From Zygaena filipendulae (lineage: Eukaryota; Arthropoda; Insecta; Lepidoptera; Zygaenidae): 64,000 nt of DNA. Below the pieces are notes generated by a model, which saw only the letters and a list, made by a program, of their open reading frames with translations, did no database searches and was not told the origin of the DNA. Positions 1 through 12,266 of the stretch are shown in pieces; the first letter of the stretch is position 1, and the number at the start of each line of letters is the position of its first letter. The translations under genes were made by a program, and so were the position numbers. The DNA is taken from positions 2,061,001-2,125,000 of the forward strand of contig OU015652.1 in assembly GCA_907165275.2 (NCBI GenBank). Reading direction: 5' to 3'.

Positions 1-2820
1 ATATTTTTTAAAATAGTACCTACTTCCTAACTTCAAACTACACAATATCGAATAGAGAACATAGACGCAGCTCAGCTGATGATAGGATCAGATAAGTACT
101 TACTTCATTTTCCTGATGATATTGTACAAAAACTCACAAAATATATTGCAATAATGTTTGAAGTGAAACAAATTCCGAATAAAAAAAGAATTTTTCCTGT
201 AACTTGTTGAAACAAGGACCGAGCAATGAGCGAGAGAGAAAACTGTCATGTTGTACCTCAGAATTCTTCTGAGTGTTGTACAATATTATGTTTCTTAAAA
301 TGCCTAAATGCAAACTCGTAAATCTTTAATGCCAGTGGCACCCCCTAACTATTAAGTAATATTGACGAAGGAGGTCCGATATCAATAAGTCATGGAGCAG
401 CACTCCTGAAGATTGGCCGACGCATCGGCGCCGGCCTGGTGTCGACAATATTTACTTGATCCACCCCATGTCGCTCGTCTTGTCGACTTCAATTCACATA
501 ATCACTTCCAGAGCACACTTTAATTTTATAATGTTTAGTAAAACCCCATTACAGAGCCATAATGAGAATGTGTCGATCTTATAGTACATTCTTATAACAT
601 GATGTCTGTTTACACATAACGCAAATTTTAATTTATTGGTTTCTTTGATATGAACATAGAAGTTCAAGGATCAAGTAATGTGTTAATAAATTTGTTTAGG
701 AATGTACATAATTATGTTATGTATGTATTTACTATTTACAAAATATTAATTTGTTGAATTACAATATAAAAGCAAAATATAGTATTATTAGATTATATTT
801 ATAAAATATAAGGTTTATTAGGTACAGCTTCAACTACACAGCTACCTAATATACTGTTTTTATCAGCAATTTTCGTAATTCGTAAATCGTTCCGTAGAGT
901 TTTTGATAGATTTTTCGGTCAGTTACCGATAGATAAAATCGATCTAACTGAAATTTCTCGCACACCGTGGCATTGGATCTGAATATAGCGTGCCTACCTG
1001 CACCCTCTGCGATTTGGGTCTAGATTTTTTTGTTTTCATATCAAGTAAGGTTATGAATATTTTTGGGGCATTTATCTCAAAAACTTGAACTGCAACTTTT
1101 TCATAACAATAATATCCTGTAATATTGACATGCGATCGTTCCCTCGTAGCACTAAAACAGATATAAATGCCTTCCAACGTCCTTCCCCACACGACTCTTG
1201 GCGCCTCAACGTCGTGAGTTCGGGGCGGCTTGCGTTTGCTATATTTTTATGCACCCCCATCGGTGCACGACACAGCTTGATCCTTAGTATTCCCTTATAT
1301 TTAAGTAGAAAATTGCCAAAAAGTATAATCGAATGGAAAATTGAATATTTTTCACGCATAGTTTTTCGTTTACTAAAATCAGATTGCGATAGAATTTTAT
1401 CAGTTGAGAAAAAATGTCTTATCGATTGGAAAAAGGTAAATAAGGCATCACACATATTTTAAGCAAGCTAAGTTGATTCTCATTAAATCAATTTTTAATT
1501 CATCTCGATTGGTTGGATTATTTTACTTTTTACTTATAGTCCAATTATTAAAGTTTAACCAGAGTTCGTTAGTTAAAAAACGCAATCCTTAATTGCCTAA
1601 TTGTAACAAAATATGTACGTCTTGGTTTGGTAAATGTTTATTTGCTAAAAAAACCGGCTAGTTTATTGTTGAGATTGTTGGATTTATATTATATTAATGA
1701 AGCTATCGAAAATGACGTTTTAAATGTTAAAATAGCATTTTATTGTATCTTATTATACCAGTCTTTCTATTTTCCTATGCTCCCAGAGTATATTCGGAAA
1801 ATTATCTTTATTATGCAAATTACGTATGGTATGAGATTTGGTGAGCTTTTTAATGCTCTTCCTGAATCTGTCCCCAGCGGTATGGAGGAAGCTTAACCGG
1901 AAGCCTGGCAGCAATGAAAGCTCTGTCAACGCTACTTTCGGGACGCAATTTAAATATATATTTTACATGCTAATAGAAGCTCGACTTAAAAATTCTTTTA
2001 TTGCAGCAACTTAGGGCGTTCTCTATGAAAATAATGTTATAGAAGTAATGAGAAAATTTCACACAATTTGTAGGTAGTAAATGTGTCAATTTCAGCTCTC
2101 TTCAGTTACATCTCTTTGATAATAATAATAATAATAAATCTTTTTATTCCAGGCATAAAAAACCCAATATAAATTAAAACAAATAATATAGCGATGATAG
2201 TAGTTGGTGCATTCGAGTTTGAACTTATTAAACTAGTTAAATATGACCTGTGATTTGATGAATCGGTCAAAAACATGTTATTTTTCATTGAATCGTTGCT
2301 GTGGAAGGACACAACATGGATCGTGATAACGATAACAGAGTAAAAGTAGCCGTAAAACCATCGAGGCCTATGACGCATGGGTGTCACATCCGGCCGCAAT
2401 GAAAAATGGCAGCGGGCGCATTTCCGGTCTACACGTGGCTGCGCCGCGATAATGGTTTTGCCATGCATTTCATGGGGTTATGCGTTTTCCCTTTTTTTTT
2501 CGTATAGATACATACGACTGGTTTCTGCGGTTCGTAGGTATTTGTTTTGTTTTGACATACATACAAACTTATAATTTACGTTTGTCTTTTGGTATGTAGG
2601 TAAGTATAGGCAAAGTCAAAAAACAACAAACAACAACTTCCAATAGCCTATCCTATATATGTAAGTATATGCCACAATATATGTAAGTATGTTATATGTA
2701 TTAAGTATGTTTCTTTTGTTGATTTTGTGCTAGGGCGACTCGCGCATTCGCGACTCTCTCAATTAACGATATAATTTTAGGTTCTCTTACTGTACATTTT
2801 AATAATATTAGTCGGGATTG
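1..2820. other. non-coding AT-rich stretch
   Basis: No gene is visible. A slightly GC-richer block lies at about 940-1300. It is open for about 125 codons on both strands, but neither translation resembles a known protein and no splice sites frame it. A short (AAT)n microsatellite lies at about 2118-2137. The rest shows nothing I can name. Confidence 0.5.
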
Positions 2821-2822
2821 TT

Positions 2823-2990
2823 ACTAGCTGTGCTCCGCGAGTTCACCCTCGTGAGTTTCGGAATTCCCGAAGGAACTCCCGATTTTCTTTAATACAAACC
2901 TCAAATTCTCATGAAAATTACGAACCCAACAAAAAAGAATCATTCACATCGGTCGAGCATTTCTCGAGTTTTAGCGAGACAAACTAACAG
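2823..2990 (+). mobile_element. lepidopteran SINE-like repeat, diverged copy
   Basis: This copy begins with the family start actagctgtg and keeps the hallmark 'ttcaccctcgtgagtttcgg' followed by 'aattcccgaaggaactccc'. The 3' half is diverged but still has the 'aaactaac' tail. It belongs to the most abundant repeat of the window. Whether the family corresponds to the named Metulj SINEs would need a repeat-library comparison. Confidence 0.6.
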
Positions 2991-3006
2991 CAATTCATTA
3001 TTATAT

Positions 3007-3247
3007 GGACGCAGATAAGCAATAACATGTTAACCCACAAAATTAAGTTATTGATACAGAATGATTTGATTGTGAGGTAGAGAACGTTTTTTAATGATGT
3101 TTTTACCTTATTACATTGTTTTAATAATATGTAACAAAATGTAGAACATAAAAAAATCTTGACACAAAATGGCGCTAGGATTTTAAAACACGATTTACTC
3201 AAAATTTCTCCAGTTTGGGTTAACACACTATTGCTTATCTATGTACC
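3007..3247. mobile_element. MITE family B, copy 1
   Basis: This element of about 230-240 bp has terminal inverted repeats of roughly 26 bp: 'AGATAAGCAATAACATG' at the left and its relative 'AGATAAGCAATAGTGTG' reading in from the right, both followed by 'TTAACCCA'. A second copy in the opposite orientation lies at 63508-63745. There is no coding capacity, so it is non-autonomous. The exact ends and target duplication are not resolved, because the two copies still match for a few bases outside the inverted repeats. Confidence 0.65.
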
Positions 3248-3460
3248 TCGCTGTATCTACTTTAGTTTCACTATAATGTCATTAAAATGAAACATATATA
3301 CTTGAGTGATAAATAATACACAACGGCTTTTATATGTGTTATTAGCAAAGCGACGCCTCCCAGTCTAGAGTTCCGAAATCACGTAATACCGCCATAAAGA
3401 TAATATACGTAATTGAAGAGCGTAAACCTGACATAGGATGTTTATTACTTTTATTACAAC

Positions 3461-3664
3461 ACTAGCTGTCCCCCGCGGTTTCACCCGCGGTAATTTCTGA
3501 GTTCCCGAAGCAGTTATGAGATAAAAAGTACCCTACGTTACTCCAGGACTACCGTAGCTTCCTATAAGTGAAAGGATTTTCAAAATCGGTTCAGTAGATC
3601 CAGAGATTACCCCTACAATGTTACAAACTCACAAACTTTATCTCTTTATAATATTCTTATAGAT
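3461..3664 (+). mobile_element. SINE-like repeat, near full length
   Basis: This copy runs from actagctgtcccccgcgg to a tail with 'tataatattctta'. It is the first of three consecutive copies in the same orientation (3461-4008). Its middle (ctatgtta-ctccaggact) belongs to the subtype also seen at 58675-58850. Confidence 0.75.
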
Positions 3665-3820
3665 AACTAGCTGTGCCCTGCGGTTTCACCCGCATGAGTT
3701 TCGGAATTCCCGCAGGAACTCCCTTTAGGGGGATGAAAAATAGATAGAGTAGCTGATTCTTAGGCTTACTGAATATGCATAAAAAAACGAACATTGTGAC
3801 ACGAGAATTTTATATATTAG
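3665..3820 (+). mobile_element. SINE-like repeat, internally shortened
   Basis: It starts 'aactagctgtgccctgcgg' directly after the previous copy and ends 'tatatattagac'. The stretch between 'gaatatgcat' and 'aacgaacattgtg' is missing relative to the next copy, so it is a deletion derivative of the same subtype. Confidence 0.7.
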
Positions 3821-4008
3821 ACTAGCTGTGCCCCGCGGTTCCACCCGCGTGAGTTTCGGAGTTCCCGCGGTAATTCCGGGATGTTAAATAGATAGTAGCC
3901 GATTCTCAGACCTACGAATATGCATATAAAATTTCATGAGAATCGGTCAAGCCGTTTCGGAGGAGTATGGAAACGAACATTGTGACACGAGAATTTTATA
4001 TATTAGAT
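3821..4008 (+). mobile_element. SINE-like repeat, 'tatattagat' subtype
   Basis: This copy is nearly identical to 34262-34450. Both share the 'gatagtagccgattctc' middle, the 'gagaatcggtcaagccgt' box and the 'gacacgagaattttatat' tail. An open frame running out of it (3936-4259) is therefore repeat-derived and not a gene. Confidence 0.8.
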
Positions 4009-5285
4009 ATTATGTGCTTGTTTTTCTCATTACCTATACAAATTTGCCTGATTATTTTCAGGGGCTAATCTTACTGATAACAGTCGTCCAAAATTTTATG
4101 GCCCACTTTATTTTGACTTGCTGTATAGTATCGGTTGTGGTCTTTTTAATACAGGTTCTAGTAGTTACGTCCATTGAAATTATAACATCTAATGTACTAT
4201 TTTTAAAGTCGAAACTGCAATTGATATTTGGTTATAAGGATACAGTAACATTGTCGTAAAGTAGGTGGTACAGTCTCAAGTTAGTTTCAGCCTACTAGAA
4301 CTATAATGAAGTACCTTCTTATAGAGGTGCGTTTTTTCTTAAATATGTTTTTCTCAATTGCTTTTTTTTTTGCTTTTCTCGGAATACAAATTTGGCAGCA
4401 GTTATTTATTCATTACGTTTATACGGTTTCGATCACCTGTTATTCTCTATCTTTCTAATGTTGTTTAACTCATTTTTAACATCTATCTGACGGTAGATAA
4501 GCGCGACATAAAAAGCTCAATTGCAAATGTTTGTAAATGTCATTTTTCTTTGCTACTTTTAATGAGTAGCTGTATCGTTTAAAAACAAAAGCAGAAATGT
4601 TGCGCCGCCCGCCCATTGTTCCGTCGGAGTTAATAGGAAAATGTCAGGGCAACTTTCGACGTCCTTTGCACCTACCTACCCGTGCGAGTGGAGAGAGGCT
4701 TTCACAAATTTTGCGAGCGGCGCCGGTGCGGCGGGGGGGAGTTATTTGTTAAGATACCGCGAACCGTTAGCGGGTTCCGTTCTGGATGTGGTATGCAGGG
4801 AAATTCTAAATGAACAATAAAGTCAAAGTCAAATATCAAAGTTGGTCATAAGATTTTCTCTTTTTGAGGTCAATAAAAAGTTGTGACCCCATAGAAATGT
4901 CCGCTCTTAAAAAATGTTTAATAGTTATTGCACAAAACACAAAATGTTATGGACTTTTTATTTTATGGTCGGGTTGGGTAACTTCCTGATAGTAAGTTGG
5001 GGTACCTGGAGTGGAGATGGAGTTTTACCTGCACAAACGTAAGGACCATCCAATCCTCGGACAGATCAAATTGCATGAAGCGTTTCTATTCTTCCTTTAT
5101 ATTTTGTTTATTAATGAAAAGTGTATTAAAAATATGAACAGGCATTTAACTAACCAACATGCAGCACTATAATTCATGTCATCCTTTGCTTTCAGGCTAT
5201 GGACAAACGTCACTTTCAAAAACTGTGTGTATCACCAAAACTTGCATAATTGAATAATTGTACATAAAGTTTTTTATCCTACTAA
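4009..5285. other. non-coding; GC-richer block and LINE-like tail
   Basis: No gene is seen. 4595-4760 is much GC-richer than its surroundings (gcgccgcccgcccatt, then gcggcgccggtgcggcgggg) and has no frame or splice context, so it could be regulatory. At 4804-4830 'aataaagtcaaagtcaaat' resembles the tail of a non-LTR retrotransposon. Confidence 0.4.
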
Positions 5286-5466
5286 TAATATAAATTGAGG
5301 CACACCAGATCAGCCAATTCTAACCAGTTCTCCTGTTGCGGGTCTGCTGGAAGAAATTCCAATTGTATGGAATAAGCATGACCCTTGTACATGTTTACTT
5401 TTATACTTTCTTTCTTTTTATGTTGTCCTTGTGTGCATTAATTGTTAAATAAATAAATAAATAAAA
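5286..5466 (+). mobile_element. non-LTR retrotransposon 3' end, copy 1
   Basis: The 'gggtctgctggaagaaattcc' type of sequence, followed by a T-rich stretch and 'gtgcattaattgttaaataa' then (aaat)n, is the kind of 3' UTR and tail left by 5'-truncated LINE insertions in Lepidoptera. The last 100 bp match 30793-30897 closely. In both places a minus-strand SINE follows directly. Confidence 0.6.
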
Positions 5467-5652
5467 TAAATGTGAAAGTGTGGATGTTTGGATGTTTGTT
5501 ACTCAATCATGCAAAAACGGCTGAATAGACTTGGATGACATTTGGAATGCATGTTGTCAGGGGTACAGAGAAGGACATAGGGTACTTTTTATCCTGGAAT
5601 TCCCGCGGAAACTCCGAAATTACCGCGGGTGAAACCGCGGGGGTCAGCTAGT
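5467..5652 (-). mobile_element. SINE-like repeat, near full length
   Basis: Read on the minus strand, it starts actagctgacccccgcgg, contains 'cccgcggtaatttcgg', and ends 'catccacactttcacattta'. It is intact and abuts the LINE 3' end upstream. Confidence 0.8.
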
Positions 5653-7654
5653 TTTAAACAATTTAAAATTACCATATCCAAAATTTCGTGCATCTCCCAA
5701 ATGCAAGCACCTATTCATAGTGCGGAAACATTGATTGACGCGTCGCCGATAAACAAGCTCGCCGCACGGCGCCGTTCGGGGCTTTGTTCTGTTTTGACAC
5801 TGGAGGGGGAGTAATACGCGCCGTGTGTGAAGGTGGAAGTTGTTTGATGTCATCCGCGCCGCGTTAACTGGAGCGTTGTTTGTGGTTTTTTTAGAAACAC
5901 GTATTCAATTTAGAAAGGAACGAGTCTTTTAATACATGTTATACACACGGTTCTCAACCTCTGGTAATAATGACAGTAGTAACAACTACCGACCTAAACG
6001 TTTTTCCACACCGGTGTTATATTATGTAAATGTATATACAGCAAATTTCGCATACAAGATTTCGTTTTATTTAAAACATTCCAACGTTATAACATTTGAA
6101 AACACTGTAGGTAGGTATAATTATTATTGTTATTTTGTTCCTTTTTTGCTTTTGTGGTCCAGCATTTTAGATTTAGAATGCAGAGTCAATCATCAACGAG
6201 CCGTGTCCCGAGGTTTCTTATTCCAAACTTTAGACCGTTAGAGTTTGAAACTTAAAATCTGTTTCCGTTTGTGTGTTTTAAATCTGTCCGGTTATTTATG
6301 ATTCCGCAGTGATTTGACAAAGCTCAAGTTCGAAGATTTTTGTGTCAGTTACTTAAAATAGCGGTGGATTTAATATTATTATATATTTTATCTGCATAGA
6401 CCGAAAATGTCTTTAAATATTTATATCGGCGGGCAGCTAGGTCGTCCGCTTGTCTAGACACCGATTTTGGCAAGATCAAGGGTACGCTTCGTAGTAGGTA
6501 CAAGCAACACGACAAGTTTTAATACTTTTTTTCATTAACGATGCAAAAAAAATGAATTGTAGTGTTATGTTATACACATTATAAGTTGATTAAGGGCATT
6601 TTATAGTGATTTTATTTTATCCCATTATTTTTAGAGGTAACGTTTTATCGCTTAAAATTAAATTATGTTAAAAATTATCAAAGAACCAATCCAGTTATTA
6701 AATTTTCTTTGTTTTATGTGACTGTTTTGTAAACTCTTAATTGAAGTCAAGACGAAGGTTTTTCGGCTAAGACGTTAAAATTAATGCAGTGTTTTTGAAT
6801 AGTTTCTTTTCTTCGTAACTGTACACTACGCAAATGAAAAGTGATTCCTTACCGGGCAGTACTCTCAAACGTTGGTTCATTTCCAAATAACAATCACACT
6901 TGACTCGCATATACATACATACAGACGGACCGACGCGCGCCACACAATGACAATGTCATTTTATATAGACATCAGGAAATATCTGAAGTACGCTCCTTTT
7001 TGTCCATTCTTATCTTGACTTGGCAGCGTTACCAACTGAATTGTATAATTTGTGTGATATATTGTAACTACCTATTGATATCTACATATTTTTGCAATGT
7101 AGGTACATTTATAAGCCGCTATAGGACCAGCTAATGACTAGATTTTTTTACCGTTTGCCGATTTTTCAATTCTGAGTTAAAAGTTAACCTGAGGATTAGT
7201 TCAAAAAATAAAAATCCGTAGATTGAAAATTATTTTTTTGAATTTTTATCTTTTGAGTAGTAGGTACAAAGAAAATAAATTAACTAGAGAGGCCATCCGG
7301 GCGGGGCAGGCGCGTCGTGGTTGCAAAGGAAGTTAGCGCAAACATTCTAACTACCCAAAGACTTCTTTTGCTTATATTTTTCACAATACTTCCAAAACCA
7401 GGAATTTTTAAAACAACGACTAAGTAAAAGTGTATCCAAATGGCATTTAGTACGTTTTTTTTGTGCATGATGAATAGTTTTATGTACGAAAATCACCCGG
7501 ACACTTTTCATTTGTTCCCATACCTACTGAACTGAGTTGATGCCCCTTTTGTTCTCTGGAAATATACGTAGTGTCTGTTTCTAAGTAAGCGATTTTCTTA
7601 TCTCCATGCATGTGAATACTCATCAGCTATTTTCTATGGTATCATCATTCTCCT
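5653..7654. other. non-coding stretch
   Basis: No gene is recognised. 5740-5870 is GC-richer (gcgtcgccgat, gccgcacggcgccg, gagtaatacgcgccgtg) and looks like unique sequence. 6920-6950 holds a short GC-rich run (gacggaccgacgcgcgcc). The remainder is AT-rich with no repeat I can name. Confidence 0.4.
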
Positions 7655-7860
7655 TACTAATATTATAAAAGCGAAAATTTGTATGTATGAATGAATGTTT
7701 CTTACTCTTTTACGTACAATCAACTGAAGATTTTAGATTTTAATAAAACTTTACAATAATATAGCTTATACATCAGAATAACACATATGGTACTTTTTAT
7801 CCCGAAATTCCCGCGGGATCTCCGAAATTAAGGCGCGTAAAACCGCGAGGAATAGCTTGT
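7655..7860 (-). mobile_element. SINE-like repeat, diverged middle
   Basis: The plus strand reads 'tactaatattataaaagcg' at the left end and 'gaaattcccgcgggatctcc' and 'gcgtaaaaccgcgag' at the right, so the element points to the minus strand. The middle is diverged. Confidence 0.7.
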
Positions 7861-9580
7861 CATTCTATATTTGTATTAAACATATTATTTATAGCAACAT
7901 TGAAGCTCCATCAAACACAGCAGAGGAATCGCTCACGCGTTAACCCTTCATTAGCCGCGGGGTATTTTCAGCCGGGCGCGTTCGGTATGGGAAGTACACG
8001 GTATTAATACGCGCGGTAATATTGGACAAGGAATTAACCGTCCTGCTTGGGACGGCTCAATGGAATGTGTGTGAGTTATGGCGAAGGATATCGATGGATG
8101 TTACGGTTGAGAACGTCTTACCCCTTGGCCACAGTCTGGGCGGCGGCGGTGCAAAAGCACGGCAACATTTTAGCAGAATTGTTAACAATATAGCCTGACG
8201 GTGGGGAGGCTGTGAGTAATGAACACGGCTCGTGTCAAGTAATTTACACGATAAAAAGAACGAAAGGAGTGAATAAATCTCATTCACCGTCCGTGATTGT
8301 TCGCGAGTCAAACGTCAATCACATCGTCCATTCCCAATGTACTTTGTGTATCGTGAGAATAAGTTTTTCCTCTTAGGCCTTCAATTATAAATGCTACTAA
8401 AAGTCTAAAAGTTGATACTTTCCCACATTGCGCCGGAACAATAAAAAGACAAACAAACTTCAAAGCGTATCGAGTTGAGTAGCGTTTACCTAAGTTATAC
8501 GAGCCCTAGTATTTTTGAACCTGCAATACAGATAACCACTAGAATTCTTGCATTTTACTTTAAGTTATTGTAATGCCAAATAAAGATTATGTTTATGTCT
8601 ATGTAAAATGATTGGTGTTTGTGACTACAAAAAGGAGAAGATTCAATTCAACGTGTACCTCCACCGTCTTTCTGTTTCTTTTTTTATAAATTCATTACAT
8701 CATATTATACGTAACACACTTTCACACCTGAAACGTTTTTTTATTGATATGTTCTGTCTTATAATTGGTTACAGAACGTCAGTACTAACAACAAAATGTC
8801 ATTATGTTCGGAAATTTGTATTTCAGATAAAAGTAAAAAGTGACCTTTGTGCTACGTTAATTCCGAGCATAATTTCACACAAATCTGTTTAGCTGTCTAT
8901 ATGATAATAATGAGTAACATACATATTTTTTTTCTATTTTTAGTAATTTGTAGACAAGATCTATCGGCTTCATAGACCATAATATCTCATAACTTTAGGT
9001 CTACCGTTTGATTATTTTTTTTGTTTCATTTCTTTTTTTATCTTCTTTACTTTACTATGTTTTTTTTATTTTACAGGTAAGCATTACTAGCAGGTAACAA
9101 GTACACGTGAGTCTTGTTTTATACGCACACATATAAGTAAGTAAAGGTGCCTAATCATATTAGATATACTGTTAAACACACACACAAAGCCTCTGAATAT
9201 TGTCACTTCATTATCCCGAAAGTTTTAGCGTTTACACAACAATAGACGCTACGTAAGACTTTAACTCTAAATAGGTATTAATTCCGCAATATATCAAATA
9301 GAGTTTCTTCGGCGTCGGGGTATTACAGACCCCACTAGGAGACAAAGGATTAAATGGGACTCGCATACAAAACTAAAGGGTTGATAGTCGTATTGAAATT
9401 ACGTATTGATCTTTGTGGAAATAAATCTGAGAGGTACCTATAGGTACTCAACATTATTTATACAGAAATTTAAGCTATGTCTAATGTACATATATAAAAT
9501 ACAAAATGAGTTATGTATAAAACATAATAGTTACGTATACAATATACATATTACAGTATGTACTAACAGTAAAAAAGCAT
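7861..9580. other. non-coding stretch with GC-richer unique block
   Basis: No gene is seen. 7930-8170 is GC-richer unique sequence (gccgggcgcgttcggt, taatacgcgcggtaat, cctgcttgggacggc) without a convincing reading frame, so it is a candidate conserved non-coding element. A LINE-like tail (ccaaataaagattatg) lies near 8577. The rest is AT-rich. Confidence 0.4.
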
Positions 9581-9869
9581 ATAGACATTCCCCGTGGTTT
9601 CACCCGCGGTAATTTCGGAGTTCCCGCGGGAATTTCGGGGTAAAAGTACCTTTTGTCCTTCTGTGTACCGCTGACGACGTGTATACAAATTTTCATGAGA
9701 TTTTGTCTGCGTTAATTTTAGAGTTACCGCGGGAATTCTGTCACAAAAAGTACCCTATGTCCGTCTCTGTGCCTCTGATAACGTGTGTGCAAAATTTTAT
9801 GATGATCGGTTGAGCCGTTAAGGCGAGAAAGCCTAACAAACTAACAAACTTCATTTTCACGTTTTATAC
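9581..9869 (+). mobile_element. SINE-like repeat with internal duplication
   Basis: The element is longer than its relatives because the core occurs twice. 'ggagttcccgcgggaattt' to 'gtacc' and 'cgtgtatacaaattttcatg' are followed by a second 'agagttaccgcgggaattc', 'gtaccctatgtccgtctc' and 'cgtgtgtgcaaaattttatg', before a single tail with 'gatgatcggttgagccgtt'. Confidence 0.75.
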
Positions 9870-10965
9870 ATATGTATATTATATGGGATTATGTTAAAAT
9901 TTATATCCAATTATTACCTACTTAGGATTTACAATTTGATATGATTAAAAATAATCATGTTTCTGTTTCTAAACAGCTTCCATTAAAAATCATATGCCAT
10001 CATACAGTAGTAAATTATGATTGATCATCATTTAAATTCAAGTCCCCTCCAGTAATTACCACTTTATTGACTATCAACAGCTCAACGTTATTATTTAAAA
10101 ACGTTCATTAGAATAGTCTTTTCTAGTAGAGGTGGCGACTCGGAAATGATTAATGGGAACAGATTATTAAAGTTTCCACTTTGGGTCTTTAAAGTCATCT
10201 CTCTAGTTAATTTGCATTATGCAGAGTGCAAAAGTTTTTTGAATAATGGCCAAAATCGGATGATGTTTTAATACGATTAGGCAAAGGATTCGAAAAAAAA
10301 ACATCATACCTACCTAATCCACTTTTTCCTTTAAAATTTGTTTTTTTTTTTGTATTTCTTTAAAAATGTTTTGTTCTTTCTAGATTTCCAACTATAGATT
10401 AAAAAAAAAAACAAAAAAAAAAAAACAATTTCACTAAGTGCTTTGGTGACAGCTCGCATAATTTACGCTTCTTAACGGACAAAGTAATTTGAAAACTCTA
10501 AGCTTAAAAAGTAAAGTTTAATTACATGTTCGCACAAAATTTTACATTACTACCATAAAACCATTCACCAAAAAATAACGTTGATATGAAACCTTATTCC
10601 GATACCAGAGCGATTTGGATACTTCATCTGTTATAATCTTGCATACCTCGCCATAGGGTATATTTTCCAATGATTTTACTGTGGAAATTTGTAGCATCGT
10701 CACTAATGCCAGAGCCATATGCGTGGCCACGCGCACCTCCATCACGCCTTATCTTCTCGACCCGGACTCAAACCCACTACCCTATCGTCCCAGCTCAGGC
10801 TGAAACGTCGATAACATCACGACGTATGGCTACATGCGTGTAGAATTAAAAATTGGGTTGCGAAGAAATATTACGTTATTGTTAAACAATCACAACCGAT
10901 TTCTGTTACTGACTTTGCTGGGAGTACTCTGACCGAAAATCTGGTCTGATTTGTTTTTATTTTTT
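9870..10965. other. non-coding stretch
   Basis: No gene is seen. Poly-T and poly-A runs lie at about 10336-10350 and 10400-10425. On the minus strand near 10750-10775 'gggtttgagtccggg' resembles a pol III B box, so a degraded tRNA-derived SINE may end here; the support is weak. Confidence 0.35.
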
Positions 10966-11162
10966 ACTAGCTGTGCCCCGCGGTTTCACCCGCGGTAATT
11001 TAGGAGTTGCCGCGGGAATTCCGGAATAAAAAATACCCTATGTCCTTCTCTGTACCCCTGACAACGTGCATGCCAAATTTCATCCAAATCCGTTCAGCCG
11101 TTTTTGCGTGATTGAGTAACAAACATCCAAACATCCAAACTTTCACATTTATAATATTAGTA
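10966..11162 (+). mobile_element. SINE-like repeat, full length
   Basis: This is the best reference copy in the window. It starts actagctgtgccccgcgg, then 'tttcacccgcggtaattt', 'gccgcgggaattccgg', 'taccctatgtccttctctg', 'gacaacgtgcatgccaaat', 'aaatccgttcagccgttt' and 'taacaaacatccaaacat', and ends in 'tataatattagta'. It has no obvious A and B boxes, so its tRNA origin is not visible by eye. Confidence 0.85.
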
Positions 11163-12232
11163 CACTAAACCGGATGTTACACATTATTCTCGTACATAGG
11201 TGTAGTTTACATAACTGCAGTGTTCTTGTTTAGATCCTACTAGAATTGAACACAGCAAGCGAATCGAATAAGATTCAGTTTTAACAAATAAAAGTTAGAT
11301 GGAAAATTTTGTATAAAAAAGGACTGAAAAAAAATCAAGCCGCACCAAAATATATGTACGGGAACTAAGGGAGCATAAAGTGCTTCAACAGTGCAATAAG
11401 CATCTCTTTGTGGCGATGATCGATGCACCAAAAAAAAACCACCAAAAATATCGTTAGTTAGAGAATGTTATTTTCTTTCGAGAATCGAAACAAATGCTTT
11501 TAAAAGCTTTTATAGAATTTGCAACTTCTGTGTTATTATACTAGATTTTTTTGGATAAAAACTGATTTTCAAGGCAAAAACAGATTTGTTTTCTCCTCCA
11601 CTCCTACAATGTGAACATTTTTCATATACAAGCAATCTTTTGTATATAGCAATACTAACTACTATCTACAATCTAAAGTTATGTATGTATATTGTATGTA
11701 TACTTGTCAACAACACAAGAACAATGCAGGAAGAAAAAGATAATTTTTATCAAGTTTCATTGCCCTAAAAAATAATAATTTGAGATACCTATATTATACG
11801 AAATAATGTCCGCAGTTTCACCTGTACTAATTTCGAGATTTTTTTAAAGTTTCATGAGGAAAAATTTCGCTGAAAAGTGGACCCGGGTCAAAAGCTACTT
11901 ACATGATAATTTTCGTTAAATAAATCCAATAACTTATGCGCAATTAAAGGTCGATCATATCGACAAGTAAACAGAAAAATATAGCAAATATTTAATATCA
12001 TACTACTTATGATGTTACGCCCCATATTGTTAATTGTCATGTCATGTCTGTTTTATTCGACTTTTTTCTATAATAAAGTTACGTGGGCGCGCGCGCAACA
12101 ATTCGCCCAAGTTACATCTTAATGGTACCTACAAAAGACGATCATTACTGATAAATAAATAGTCTAACAGACTTACTTTTCTGTTTCCATAAATGATGAT
12201 TTTTCGTCAAACAAGAGGAAACTGTCATAATT
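11163..12232. other. non-coding stretch upstream of the transporter
   Basis: AT-rich, with no gene. A degraded SINE fragment (ccgcagtttcacctgtacta) lies at about 11810-11880. A run of alternating purine and pyrimidine (gtgggcgcgcgcgcaac) is at about 12083-12100. Confidence 0.4.
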
Positions 12233-12266
12233 TATAAGAGTAGCTTATCAGAACTCTGCTATCACT
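12233..12266 (+). promoter_or_regulatory. putative core promoter of the SLC26 transporter
   Basis: TATAAG at 12233-12238 is followed 28 bp later by ATCACT at 12261-12266, which fits the usual TATA to initiator distance of insect promoters. Transcription from about 12262 would give a 5' leader of about 110 nt before the ATG at 12375. Three GATA-type motifs sit in the same stretch (TTATCA 12245-12250, CTATCA 12259-12264, TGATAA at about 12275). GATA factors are known to act in insect gut and fat body; a role here is inference. A 'tttcag' at about 12327-12332 could instead be a leader-intron acceptor. Confidence 0.4.

Noticed and set aside
1072..1462. Opposite-strand frames of 127 and 125 codons
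   Set aside because: They are mutually overlapping on both strands with no similarity to a known protein. Typical chance frames.
3936..4259. 107-codon plus-strand frame
   Set aside because: Its first part (MRIGQAVSEEYGNEH) is translated SINE and recurs identically at 34378-34578.
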